This document shows positions 49,256-60,000 of a stretch of 60,000 nt of DNA, in pieces. Under the pieces are notes generated by a model, which had not been told where the DNA came from, did not search any database, and saw only the letters and a list, made by a program, of their open reading frames with translations. The DNA comes from Hydractinia symbiolongicarpus (Eukaryota > Cnidaria > Hydrozoa > Anthoathecata > Hydractiniidae): the NCBI RefSeq assembly GCF_029227915.1, contig NC_079875.1, positions 14,631,001 to 14,691,000 of the forward strand, written 5' to 3'. Every line of letters starts with the position of its first letter. Within the stretch, counting starts at the first letter, position 1. The translations under genes were made by a program, and so were the position numbers.

Positions 49256-51369
49256 GGTACTCTACAGATGGTATAAACACAAATAATCTGGCTAAGTTCA
49301 ATGGATATATCCTTGCCTGTATTAGTCCTTTGCGACATCTGTGCATTGCGTTACCAGAATAAGCAACTGGACCGAGATTGGGTTAACCCAAAATTATTAG
49401 ACGTTAGACCTTGCATCTCTTCACTACCGACCATCTGAAGTTGTTAGGTGGCCATTTTTAGCCTATGGAACACCTTTAACTTGCATTATAAAATTTTTGG
49501 TAACAAAAACCATATCGGACTGCTATAAACACTTCTTTATCGACTAGGGATGCATTTTATTTGACATATGATCCTGGTCAAATGATATTCATTTTTCTTC
49601 AGTATTAGAAACATTGTGCTTCTGCTCTCTGGTGAGCCCTCTTTTTATTGATAACTTTTTTTCAAAATTCGCAATGGAATGCATTAATTTGATCCTTCTC
49701 AGTAACATTTCCATCACTTCTCGCACATAATAGAAGTCACTTTTAAGCAATGAATAATCATTGGTCTGTTGATGAGCAAAGCAAAAAACACCTCTTCTGA
49801 CATTCTAATTTATTAAATGACACTTTACTTAGGTATTCCTTTCCATCACGAAAACAAATGAGTAACTGGTTATCGGCTATATTAACGCGTGTTTGTAACG
49901 TGTTGTTTTTTGCATTCATTTTTAACATCATCTCTTGTGGATTTAAAATTATTAGCTCTAACAACTCCACTTTTGAGCTCAAATTTTAGGGAACTTACGT
50001 GACGGAAGGACAATTAATGGTTAATGTGGCAAGTTGGTATTGCTGCAGAATAAAAAAAATAAGCCTTTTGAAATCGAGACTTACTTCAATGTTTCAATGT
50101 TCAGGTATGAAAAATTCCAAGTTTAAAGACCGAAAAAAAAATTCATAGCGTCCTTCAGCCATGTCCTTTCTTCACGCTGACACAAGACAAGTAATTTTAA
50201 CTTTATAAGCCAACGTTTTGAGCTAACTTAAGCACATTTTTAAACTCACCCAAAATCGCTCCATGCAACTATTTAGCACCTTTTCTAAGAAACAACAACA
50301 ATGTCAAGTTTAACAGTTAAAATAACCAGATCTATCCTATAAAAATGTTTTTATCGATAAGTGTATTGTAGGAGTTAGATAAGTAATAATTTCCAATGCT
50401 TCTTAAGACTTGTTATTCGTGCTTGTTTACATTTTAAGCTACCATTTTTTTTGATGACGCAAAATATCGGCCCGTTGTCAAGAACGTTAAGCCAATCAGA
50501 ATGCCTAAAAACCCGTATTGCCCGCTTGAAAAATCAAGACGGTCAACAAAACATCAAATCACAGTCATGTCTCATTATGATGTGCAAAACAGTTTTAAAA
50601 TTGTATATTTTTTTATTCTCTATATGTACCCGCAACCTTTCCATCTGTTTTGCCATTTTGATTTTCGCAGTTGTCATTTATTCTAGGTAAAATTGATAAT
50701 ATGCAGAAATATGGATAAATTTTTTCTCGGATGGTATTTAATAAGCCTGAAAATTTATAAAATAATGTTGTGCAAAAGTTAAAAAACTCGAAAAATGTAC
50801 GCCATATTGTATTCGGCACCGTGGCACTACCAGTTTATCATTAACACGAAGAATTAAACGCTTTTTTTATTATTTTATTTTAACGTTTTTGTGAGAAATA
50901 AGAACTGTAAACAAGCAATTTTTTATAAAGCGGGTTATTTATATCCTTTGGTTTCCGTTCAACTGTGTAGTTTGGTGATATGTTGAGAGTTACAAAATAG
51001 TTACAAAAGAGTTGTTGTTTTGAATTTTTTATTGAGTGTTTCGTGTCTTTGTTTTCACCTGTTTCCAGCGAATTATCCGCTCCGGGGTTTTTCACACATA
51101 TTGACTGGGAGGAGGAGTCCTCTCCCCTCTCTTAACTTTTAATAGGCTTGTCTGGTACACTTGGTTGTATGTCATTAAAGAAACAAACCATTACGCTCGA
51201 GGATCAATTATAAAATTCCCCTTCAAATCAACGAAGACTGAATGCTCTCATTACATTAATGAAAAATAGCAAAAAAAGGGAGTGCTAAAAGAGTAATGTA
51301 CGATGTTCACCACCAACTCGGATTAAAGGATGATTGGACCAAAAAGGAATATAATGGGTTAATTTCCCA
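49256..51369. other. No gene recognised
   Basis: Short frames (49758-49982, 50451-50690, 50880-51095) have no motif. The sequence is AT-rich. Confidence 0.45.
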
Positions 51370-52235
51370 ATCAAAATCTTGTGTCTTCAAGCAGAAGACT
51401 CCTTTCATCTAATAGAAAGAAAACTATTCTTTAGAAAGATGCCGGAAGTACCGCTGGTTGTCAGAATAAAACATCTGCTGAACTAAGAACATCTGACTAA
51501 GGACCAAAACATTTTATCAATTGTAAAGGAATATACAATACTTTTTCTATGGCAACCTTAACAAGTGAATTTTTCTTTCAAACAAAGAGCAAACAAAACT
51601 AATAAACCTGAAAATAGAGGAGATTCTAAGGAAAGATGCCAATTACAAAGTTTTTTTAACAAACAGTATAAGCCATGTATGGTTTTTAAAAAGGAGAGGA
51701 AAATCGACGGTAATCAATCAAAAACATCTGAATCGGTTCATTTCCTACCAAGATTTTAAAATGGAAGGATTACAACCCTTAAAGGAGACATTTCAAGGCC
51801 GGACAATTAATGTGCGATAAGTCGATCTAAAAGCTGCATATTTTTGCATTCCAATAAAAAAAGGTTAAAGAAAATTTTCGAGGTTCATGTCGGAGGGAAA
51901 CCTATACAAGTTGCCATGTAATTGCTTCAGTCTTAGGCTAACCCTACTAATTTTCATAAAGTAAATGAAAATTCCAATATCGGTGCTAAGAAGGATAAGT
52001 TTAATAGTGTTCTTAAACGACGTTTTGTTAATGGGTAAAACACATGATGAATTGGTAATGACCAGAGACAGGGATTTTTGTTTTACGTAATAAATCAAAA
52101 AAATCTCAATTACAACCATTCCATCAAATAGAATTTCTAGGGTTAGTGATAGATTCTTTGAATTTGACATTAGCTCTTCCTCAGGAAAAAATACAAATTA
52201 ATCCCTTTGAATGTGATATACCCTCTTAGGTTATA
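51370..52235 (+). pseudogene. DIRS/Ngaro-like reverse-transcriptase relic
   Basis: Plus-strand fragments in shifting frames match the DIRS-type RT order: DQNILSIVKEYTI (51505-51545), FSFKQRANKTN, then DFKMEGLQPLKETFQ, (V)DLKAAYFCIPI, MKIPIS, a palm region VFLNDVLLMGKTHDELVMTR with the usual YLDD altered, and SLNLTLALPQEKIQIN. At least five stops or frameshifts are present. The relic is cut at its 3' side by the mini-Helitron with the (CAGA)n tract. It may be the polymerase of the same element type as the gag-like fragments. Confidence 0.6.
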
Positions 52236-52263
52236 TACTTTACTGGTTTCGAATATAGAACTA

Positions 52264-53045
<782 letters not shown>

Positions 53046-53580
53046 CAAAATATATTTTATTTTGGGATATTAAGAAAGTAATAAATTTAATCTAATCTAA
53101 TGATCTTTCAGCATCAGATGTGTTAGTTAACAAATAGCAATGCTCTCTGCAGCATCCAGGAGCTGTGAGATTTTCTACTTAAATATATTGATGTTTGATT
53201 TTGCCGGGACGCTCGCCATGGGGGGGATTTATTACGGAAAGAGTCGTTTTTTTTCCAAGGGTGTTGGCTTTTTATTGCAGAGCAAGCCTACGGTTTATTG
53301 AAAAAAGCGTCAGCTGTTTTGTTATGGGAGGCGTTGCGGCGGCGGTAGATGAATTTAGAATTTTTATCTGTATTTTCGATATACTTCAATGTTATTTTTT
53401 GACGAAAAAAGAAATTGAAAAACTAATTGTTTCGGGTTTCAAATAAAATTTTTGGCAATCTAGAAGTTCCAATTTTCAAAATATTCGCCCTTGGGCACAA
53501 ACAAAGCTTCCTTTCCCGAAATACTTAATTTAAACCTTCCCAAAACAAAATTGCATCTCATGGCACTGCTTTTAATTGGA

Positions 53581-53612
53581 ACAAGAAGCCCGATGGCTTG
53601 AAGATTTCCGCC
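53581..53612 (-). mobile_element. Putative 3' terminal hairpin of the Helentron
   Basis: On the minus strand GGCGGAAATCTTCAAGCC-4 nt-GGCTTCTTGTT, about 190 bp beyond the endonuclease stop, is shared with 6861-6892. A 3' subterminal stem-loop is expected of this superfamily. Confidence 0.4.
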
Positions 53613-53798
53613 ATCAACATAGATAATAAGTATATAGTGCAAGACTCTCCTCAGAGAACAAAAACGCCATGCCTGTTATCTGCAATGCAACCAAAGTTTA
53701 AAACAAAAAGAAAACAATAAAGTAAACCCAACGTAAATATCTGTCGTTCTGAGGACGAAATTGATTTGAAGTAGCCCTTCTAGAAGATTTGCAAAACA

Positions 53799-54421
53799 TC
53801 ATGTTAGAGAAAGTCTAAGCCTGACTGCGTCATGATCACTGAAATATACATTTTTGACGAGCGTATCGACTTTAAAGGTGTTTAGAACATTCTTATGGAT
53901 ATAGATGTGGTCAATAAGCGAACCGGATATATGAGTTGGAGAGGTTACAACCTGCTTATATTCATTGAGAAAATCAAGGAAATAGTTTTTGTCACTAAAT
54001 GCATTTAAATTAAAATCTCCGAGTATAACATCAACGATTTCGTTTCCCAAAAAATGTTGAATAAGGTATAATGACTCATCTCGATTAAGTGAATTTTTAC
54101 GATATAGAAGCAGAAAACTAACAGCCTTCTTTTGAAACGTTTTCTTCGTCATTTTAAAAAATATTGCACCTGTAATTTTCACAATATTAAACAACTTTAT
54201 AGTTTCATTATGACCAACCAAAAGACTAGAAAACCTATCCACATTGTTGTTTGGAATTAAAGTAAAGTAATCTAGTTTTGTGTCGCAGTATGACTTAAAT
54301 GATATCTGAGTTTCTGTTAGGCATAATAAATCACTTTCCATGAGAACGCGATCGGACTTAATATCATTTTTATGTTCGTTGTAGGATCTTGTATTAAGCA
54401 AAGTTACTATAATAGATTTTC
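53799..54421 (-). pseudogene. APE-type endonuclease domain, C-terminal part of a Helentron protein
   Basis: The minus-strand frame reads SIIVTLLNTRSYNEHKNDIK, then SDLLCLTETQ, ILGDFNLNA (GDFN) and VYFSDHDAVRLRL, ending in a stop at 53799. N, E (TETQ), D/N (GDFN) and SDH are the conserved catalytic positions of exonuclease-endonuclease-phosphatase enzymes. The protein ends right after SDH with no reverse transcriptase, unlike LINE proteins. A PIF1-type helicase motif VI lies just upstream, matching Helentrons (Helitron2), whose Rep-helicase carries a C-terminal endonuclease. Confidence 0.75.
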
Positions 54422-54612
54422 ACTAATTACGTCAGTATCCTTTGATGTCAATTTTGAGCGTTCTTGCATATAATTTTATTACTCGGTTGCTCGTGTGTCT
54501 GATTTAATAGCTGATCTGGAAAATGTCCCCGTTAAGTATAAACCCTCTAAGCTTGTGACTCAACTTAATGCAACATAGATCTGTCCTGCGTGAAAGCTCT
54601 TTCGGTTTTACG
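54421..54612 (-). pseudogene. C-terminal end of a PIF1/Helitron helicase (motif VI)
   Basis: The minus-strand frame reads SFHAGQIYVALS, then a stop at the usual arginine position (CGA-like to TGA), VTSLEGLYLTGTFSRSAIKS and DTRATE. GQxYVALSRVxSxxGL is the last helicase motif of PIF1 and Helitron helicases. The rest of the helicase and the Rep domain are missing: sequence jumps from the protease-like region directly into this motif near 54605. Confidence 0.8.
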
Positions 54613-55288
54613 GTACTTTTTGTTTTGATCTAGTTTTCTCTTTCTACGAACGGAAAGCATAATGTTATCAGTTATCTGTTCAGTTGTCAGTATTTTAAAA
54701 TATTGAGTTTCAAGACACCTTCCTTGACCAGGGGACACGTATTTTTCGCGTATGTAGTTTTCAACTTCTTGTAATGAATCAAATTTTAAAAGGACTGGTA
54801 CAATATTCTGTTATTTGTCCAAAACTATTTCGGCTATGAGGATCAAATAAATAAATTTGTGGGTGCCCCCAAATTATAGCAAAACTCCTTGTCCTTTATC
54901 GGAATATGATGAATTATAAAATGTACGTAAAGTAGTGCTATTATCTATAACAGTATGAGAAATATTTTCTAAACTTGTATTTGTATGACCTCGTTTTCAA
55001 CAGTCAAACTATTTGGGAGGTCACTTGCACTTAAGTACTGGTTTGTGTAACCTAGGCTCGTGTACAACTTTGTTCCTTCGCAGAGGATATGATCAAGATC
55101 ACTTGAGCCTCAAAAAGAAACCTTTTTAATAACCGACCAAACGATCGCAAACAGGGAATTACACAAACATTGTGTGCCAATAAAAGTTCCAAGCCTGGCA
55201 TTCTTCGATGAAAAGATCCCTGTACCGACTTTAAAACAGAGTAAGGCCCAGGATTAGTTTCAACATCACCGGAAAGCAAAAGAACCAT
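54613..55288 (-). pseudogene. 2A-like leader plus cysteine-protease-like N-terminal region of a Helentron protein
   Basis: From the only upstream-limited ATG (55288) the frame reads MVLLLSGDVETNPGP. D-V-E-T-N-P-G-P is the 2A ribosome-skipping consensus. It is followed by VQGSFH, then after a shift GTQCLCNSLFAIVWSVIKK, DLDHILCEGTKLY and, further on, DPHSRNSFGQIT and DSLQEVENYIREKYV. A Q-C-x-x-N-S-L block with a distal D-P-H is the layout of OTU-like or related papain-fold deubiquitinase domains known in some Helitron proteins. Several frameshifts and stops mean it is dead. Protease assignment is inference; the 2A match is read directly. Confidence 0.6.
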
Positions 55289-55474
55289 ACGGCAGCAGTT
55301 TCTATACGCGGGGTTCACAATAGCAGTGGAGACGTGTGACTAAGAAAAACAACCTTTAAAAACTAGAGAATCCTCTGTCATAGTATTTAATAACCACATA
55401 GTTTCAGCGGGCTTAATAATTTCAGTAAGTTCACCAGTAAGTTTACCAATAAGTAACCAATAAACAAAATAAAT

Positions 55475-55580
55475 CTGAATATCTGATTGTCTGAATATCT
55501 GATTGTCTAAATATCTGATTGTCTAAATATCTAGCTTTTATACTCTGTCGAGTTTCTTCTTTTTTATACTCTGTCGAGTG
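55475..55580 (+). repeat. Two short tandem repeats (16 bp and 18 bp)
   Basis: CT(G/A)AATATCTGATTGT occurs about 3.5 times at 55475-55532. TTTTATACTCTGTCGAGT occurs twice at 55536-55580. Upstream AGTAAGTT(C/T)ACCA units also repeat. Confidence 0.75.
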
Positions 55581-56724
55581 TTGATTGTGAATGTCGAACC
55601 TAGAAACAAGAAAAACTGTTTCATTGCGTGCATAATTTCTTCATGGCTAAATATTTATGCGGCAATTTTTTATTCTTAATAATCGCTGCACACACAAATT
55701 GAAATTCCTCGTAATTTTTATTTTATTGGCAAGGTATGTTCAAATTCACATGTTTGCAGGATTATATAGAATACCAAGTTCTTACGGTATTCTATCTAAT
55801 TTGGCGGACATGAGATGATTTGTGGGGTGACGTACATGTTGTGATTTTCAGTTTTGCCATCCTCACGCATCACATAGGCAAAATATATAAACAACATAAA
55901 AAAATCAAGTTAAAAAGAAGAAATTTATTGAAATTTGCACTTAAAGCTTACCTCCCACTCCTAAATAAGTTATACCTTCAAAAACGTTTACAAAATACTA
56001 GTTAGCCTGTTAAAATCTACGAATTTGCCGGTCCTACATATTCTGGTCTTCAGGTTAGGCTGTTGTACAAGTACATATACGGGTTAGCAAAAGTGTGTGC
56101 CAAAAAATACACCTCAAGTATTTTAGGTGTGCTTTTGGGTGTGTGCACTGGTTAAATTCTTATAAAATTTGTCATTTTGCAGGTGCTATTAATAGCACGC
56201 CTAACCCATTTTGTGTGTGTGGAAGGTGTAGCGTTGCACGCCTCTACCTAAAAGGCCTGAATGACCCGTCCATATAGAAAAAAAAATTAGAAACTATAAG
56301 ATCATGTGCTTTCTGCCAACTCTTAAGAAGATACAAGGGTTTAAAACTTTTCAATGCAGCCAATGTACACAAAACTTTATCCAGAATTTGTTTACCTATT
56401 GCATCTATGTATAGCGTGAAGCTCTGTTCAAAAAAATGTCTCGCATCATGCGCTTTTGACAAACGGTTAATGAGATATAGATACAGGTTTTAAAATTTTC
56501 GTCAGCAAAGTTCTTCTCTAAAGAACAAAAAAATTTGTATACTCGTTGCCTTCATCGTAAAAATCTGAAAACACTGATCAATGAAATGAATAGACTTGTG
56601 ATGACGTCATCAACGTTTTGATTCCTAAATGGGTTGAGGGACCACGGTTCAGTTTTTTGAGGGTTTCAAAAATAATATTCACTTTGCTGGGCACAGACGG
56701 ACACAACTTTTGTATTATCTATTA
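55581..56724. other. No gene seen
   Basis: AT-rich, with no supported coding frame. Confidence 0.45.
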
Positions 56725-56852
56725 TCTATATTATAATACCTGTATATGTCTGTCTGTCTGTCACGCAAAATGGTAACAGCAGTAGCGAGGCACACAAAAT
56801 GCATTAATAAACAACGATGAACCCGTGGATGTATTCACGGGCTACCGACTAG
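56725..56852 (+). mobile_element. Mini-Helitron-like element, copy 4 (128 bp)
   Basis: A|TCTATATTATAATACCTGTA, a TGTC run, TCACGCAAAATGGTAACAGC, the CAGTAGCGAGG extension, a hairpin CCCGTGGA-CACGGG, and CGACTAG|T. Same termini as copies 1 and 2. The extension is shared with 22873-22988, so two subfamilies exist. Confidence 0.8.
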
Positions 56853-58261
56853 TTATATAGATTAGGTTTTCCATAAAAACTTATTCGTTTACCATTTTCT
56901 GAAAAACCTACACATTTTTTTGCAGACTACAAAAAGTTTGATGCAATATTTTTCAACATTCTGTTTATATTTCCAGTATTTCACTGATTCACGACCCAAA
57001 GAGTTAAACTGTACTTACTCAAATTATTTTTCTCTAAAGTTGGAAGTATAAATAAAAATGTTGCAAGCAATTCTTTCAACAAATGAATAACAAAAACAAC
57101 AGAGCACCCCGCAATAACACACTTTAAGCAGCTGCCATATTTGTTTATAAAGATTGTATTTATGCTCACGTGCCTCAATTAGTAAAGATGGTGCCAATGT
57201 TTGGTGTGACTGTTGTGTAGCGGTCAGCTCCAAAAACATTAGTCTATTTTAAAAACAAGTTAAAGTTTTATAAAAGATAAAGTAACAATTTAACTGACAA
57301 CATCTTCTGATGATAGCATCAGTCCATAACTAAATATATTAAGCTCTAGCTTACCCCTGGCCCCAGTTTATTGCTTTCTCATTGGTCTAGAAATATTTGC
57401 AACTAAAGCTTGGTTTCCATCTGGTGCTAATTTGCGATAAGCATGTGCTCTAATTGGAGTTAATTTTTTAACACATAATGAAAACATCCAGCTAAATATA
57501 AGTTTATTTTCATATTTTAATGTCAGCCGGTGCAACGTTTACATTATGCATGCCTCAAAGCTGCAATGAAATTACCGGTCGGAAAACGGCAAACAGACAT
57601 GTAAGGACAGCCTTAGTATTGAACAAAAAAAATTGGTATATTGTAAAAAACGTAATGTAAACTTAAAGAATGTATTTTTTTCCACTTGCGTCAATTTCCG
57701 CCTGCCATATTTAAATAGTTAATCACTTAAAAATATTTTAAATTTAACCTGATCTTCACAAAAAATACTAATGGTATAAGAGTGATATTTAGTTGTTTTG
57801 AAGTGGGCATTACAGTACTCCATTTTCCATAGCTAGCTAGCTAGCTAGCTAGCTAGCTAACTTTGTAAACATTGAAAACTTATCTAAATATAGCCAGCTT
57901 ATAGCTATACTTAAAATACTGTGTCCTGTTAAATGCAAAAAAATACTGTATATAGCTAGCTGGCTAGGTACAGGAAGTCTCAAGTTAAAATATTTATTAC
58001 CTAAGCTAGTTCAATCACACCCCAATCAAATTTTCTGTAAGGAAGAATTCTGGAGGTGAATATATATTCTGGAAGGTTTTCCAGAAAGCAATGCAATATT
58101 AATATCTTTTTTAACAGCTATGTCTAGTCCTTTCTGGAGCTTTCTAAAAATAACCAGCAGGAGAACGGTTTCAAGACTCTCAAAAACAATATCTGCACAC
58201 GAGATTGAACATTTCTGCTAGCCTGCAAACCATGCCATGAGATAAAGTGAGAGTACAGAGT
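56853..58261. other. No gene; AGCT microsatellite
   Basis: (TAGC)n at about 57830-57860. Otherwise AT-rich with no coding support. Confidence 0.5.
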
Positions 58262-58395
58262 ATCCGTACCACCAGCTGTGCAGCGTCCAGGCTCTGTGCT
58301 GTCTCTATCTATATAGATAGATAAAAATATATCTATCTTCCATCCGGCGATTTTAAAGATTCCGCCCCGCGTGGCGCTGGCGGAAATCAAATATT
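58262..58395 (+). repeat. Dispersed element with GATTCCGCC/GGCGGAAATC hairpin, second copy
   Basis: It shares CAGCGTCCAGGCT-like, CTATCTTCCA and GGCGATTTTAAAGATTCCGC blocks with 9668-9765. It contains an extra palindrome, TCTATCTATATAGATAGATA. Confidence 0.45.
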
Positions 58396-58930
58396 ACATT
58401 CGAGATATTCTTCTTGCTAATGATAACGTTATAACTTGATTCTCGCGGATTTTCAAAAACAACCCAAATCAAAAAGTCTTAAAAAGTTAGCTTTTTGTTT
58501 TCTCCTAATATCTCCTGTCAATTAGGCAGCCATGTCTCTAATTTCTTGATGAGATGCTTAGCTGGGTGTTTTGAATGCTGAAACCTGGTGAATAAATCGT
58601 TTTAGCAAACGCCCAGAGAATGTTTCAAAACTTAAATATAGTTTCAAAACAACCTCATTTTAAAAGGGCAGTGCATGCGTATATACCCCACGATCCAGTG
58701 TCTCTGTTTGCACTTTTTTTACCATACCTTTGGTTTTTAACCTAGATGTTTTTTGTAACTTTAAAGGTTAGTACGTTTATTAATATAAGCTTTTCGCGTA
58801 TGGCCTTTTATGCTACACCTCGGCCTAAATGCAGTTAAGCAACCTCGTCTCCAGGACCCGTTTTCAAACGCACTTCCATTCTGACACGAGTTAATTCTAT
58901 ATGAGAAATGGTTTTCAGGAAAAGGGAAGC

Positions 58931-59012
58931 CCAACCTCGATCCTAGGGCTTTTTTTCTCTTTTTGATAAAGGGACATCAAGAAGAGAAAAAAAAGCCTGT
59001 GATCGAGGTTGA
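58931..59012. mobile_element. Foldback MITE of the CCTCGTTCCCAGGG family, copy 3
   Basis: CAACCTCGATCCTAGGGCTT (TTTTTCTCTTTTTGAT) and its inverse ATCAAGAAGAG...AAGCCTGTGATCGAGGTTG form an almost complete 35-bp stem with a loop of about 8 bases. RNA from either strand would fold into a pre-miRNA-like hairpin. Confidence 0.7.
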
Positions 59013-60000
59013 AGGGAAACCATGATAGGATGGCCTAGGTTTTTATTGTCTTTCCCATATCGAGATAGCGTGAGAATAACAAGATAGCAATTAGAACGAT
59101 AAATAGAAGGCATAGAAACGAGGTTGGTACGATGGATCACAAAATCTTTTGTGACCAATAAACAGCTAATTTTTCTTTGTGTTCTATTCATGAACTTTAC
59201 CTGATAGAGAACAAAGCAGATATGTAGAAAAGATGTTTATTATACACAAAATGGAAAATGTAATTTGAGAATAGTTTTTTTCTTCTTTATTCTCGTACCA
59301 GTTGCATGCTTCTTTTTTGCAAAAAAAACAACAACAATTTGGAATGAATGAAAACTTCGTTAAAGTACGTTTAGCATACAGTGAAAAAGTTGAAAACAGC
59401 GAGATAGAATAGCTTCACAACAAAAGAACATCGGCTTTCTATATTTTTTTAAGGGAAAAGAACAACAAGAATTGTTTCGGTGGTGTTAAAGCACATGTTT
59501 TTACGTTAAAAAAGGTTCAATTTAAAAAACAAGAATAAAAAAATTTACATATTCTGTATAAAAGTCAAATGAAGAGGAAAAGAACAAAAAAGGAACTGGA
59601 AAAAAGGAAGTTGGGTTAAAATATTCAAAAAGCTAAAAAAGAACATTATTAAGTAAAACACGAAACACACACCGTTATTGAAAAAATAGTGGAAAATACA
59701 TCCACTTTTGCCATTGGCGAAACAAAAAATTCGTAACGTACGAAGAATGAAGTTATAGGGCCTTAACATACACCTAGATTTTGAATGGAAAGGGGTGGGG
59801 GGGGGGGGGGGGAGGTGGGGTGATGGGCGGAATTAGAAATTTTAACCTTCTAGATTGGAGAAAAATACTTGGCAAAATTTTTCCAACCATGATTGACAAA
59901 AATTGTCTCTTAGGCTGCTACGTTCTTGAGTTACTTGAATATATTTTTAAACCCAACATGAGCAGGTTAGATAGAGGTGATCTGTCTAGAAGTTTAAATT
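59013..60000. other. No gene seen; G tract
   Basis: AT-rich with A runs. A G-rich run lies at 59791-59820. The edge sequence does not show a recognisable exon. Confidence 0.45.

Noticed and set aside
53799-54401. Endonuclease first taken as part of a LINE (EN-RT) protein
   Set aside because: No RT follows the SDH block, and a PIF1/Helitron helicase motif VI lies directly upstream, so Helentron fits better.

Overview
This window looks like a piece of an invertebrate nuclear genome, most likely a cnidarian and probably a hydrozoan. The reasons are the AT-rich sequence, short exons with GT/AG introns, TATA and AATAAA signals, antistasin and tectonin gene families, and a mixed load of Harbinger, DIRS-like, Helitron/Helentron, LINE, piggyBac-like and Tigger-like relics. 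The species call is inference. Four host genes are supported, and every exon boundary below was read by hand from splice sites, frame and protein similarity.

Left part (1-12.1 kb). The 3' end of a plus-strand tectonin-repeat (tachylectin-like) gene ends at 3888. Two minus-strand antistasin-type inhibitor genes follow, at about 6036-6540 and 10426-12036. Each has its own TATA box and signal-peptide-like first exon. They could also be read as one 179-residue gene.

Middle part (12.5-31.6 kb). No intact host gene was recognised. The region holds a Tigger-like MITE, a 5'-truncated LINE reverse transcriptase, a broken Harbinger transposon (Myb-like ORF facing a transposase that is itself split by a MITE carrying a second MITE), several terminal-inverted-repeat elements, another Harbinger fragment and a gag-like ORF.

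GABA transaminase (31.6-36.8 kb). A complete, intact 15-exon minus-strand gene encodes a 508-residue 4-aminobutyrate aminotransferase. It is the best-supported gene here.

Right part (36.8-60 kb). This part is dominated by repeats: a 19-bp minisatellite split by a TIR element, a TAACCAAC octamer array beside a tRNA-like sequence, a TTAA-flanked piggyBac-like MITE, a 41-bp tandem array, gag-like, Penelope-like and DIRS-like relics, and a perfect (CAGA)n tract of about 668 bp. That tract lies inside an inverted copy of a tiny Helitron-like element found in several other places. At 53.6-55.3 kb lies a collapsed Helentron: an N-terminal 2A-like motif, a cysteine-protease-like region, the last motif of a PIF1/Helitron helicase, and a C-terminal APE-type endonuclease. 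This is the most unusual object in the window.

The host genes show no operon-like linkage. The two antistasin units are paralogues that probably arose by local duplication.
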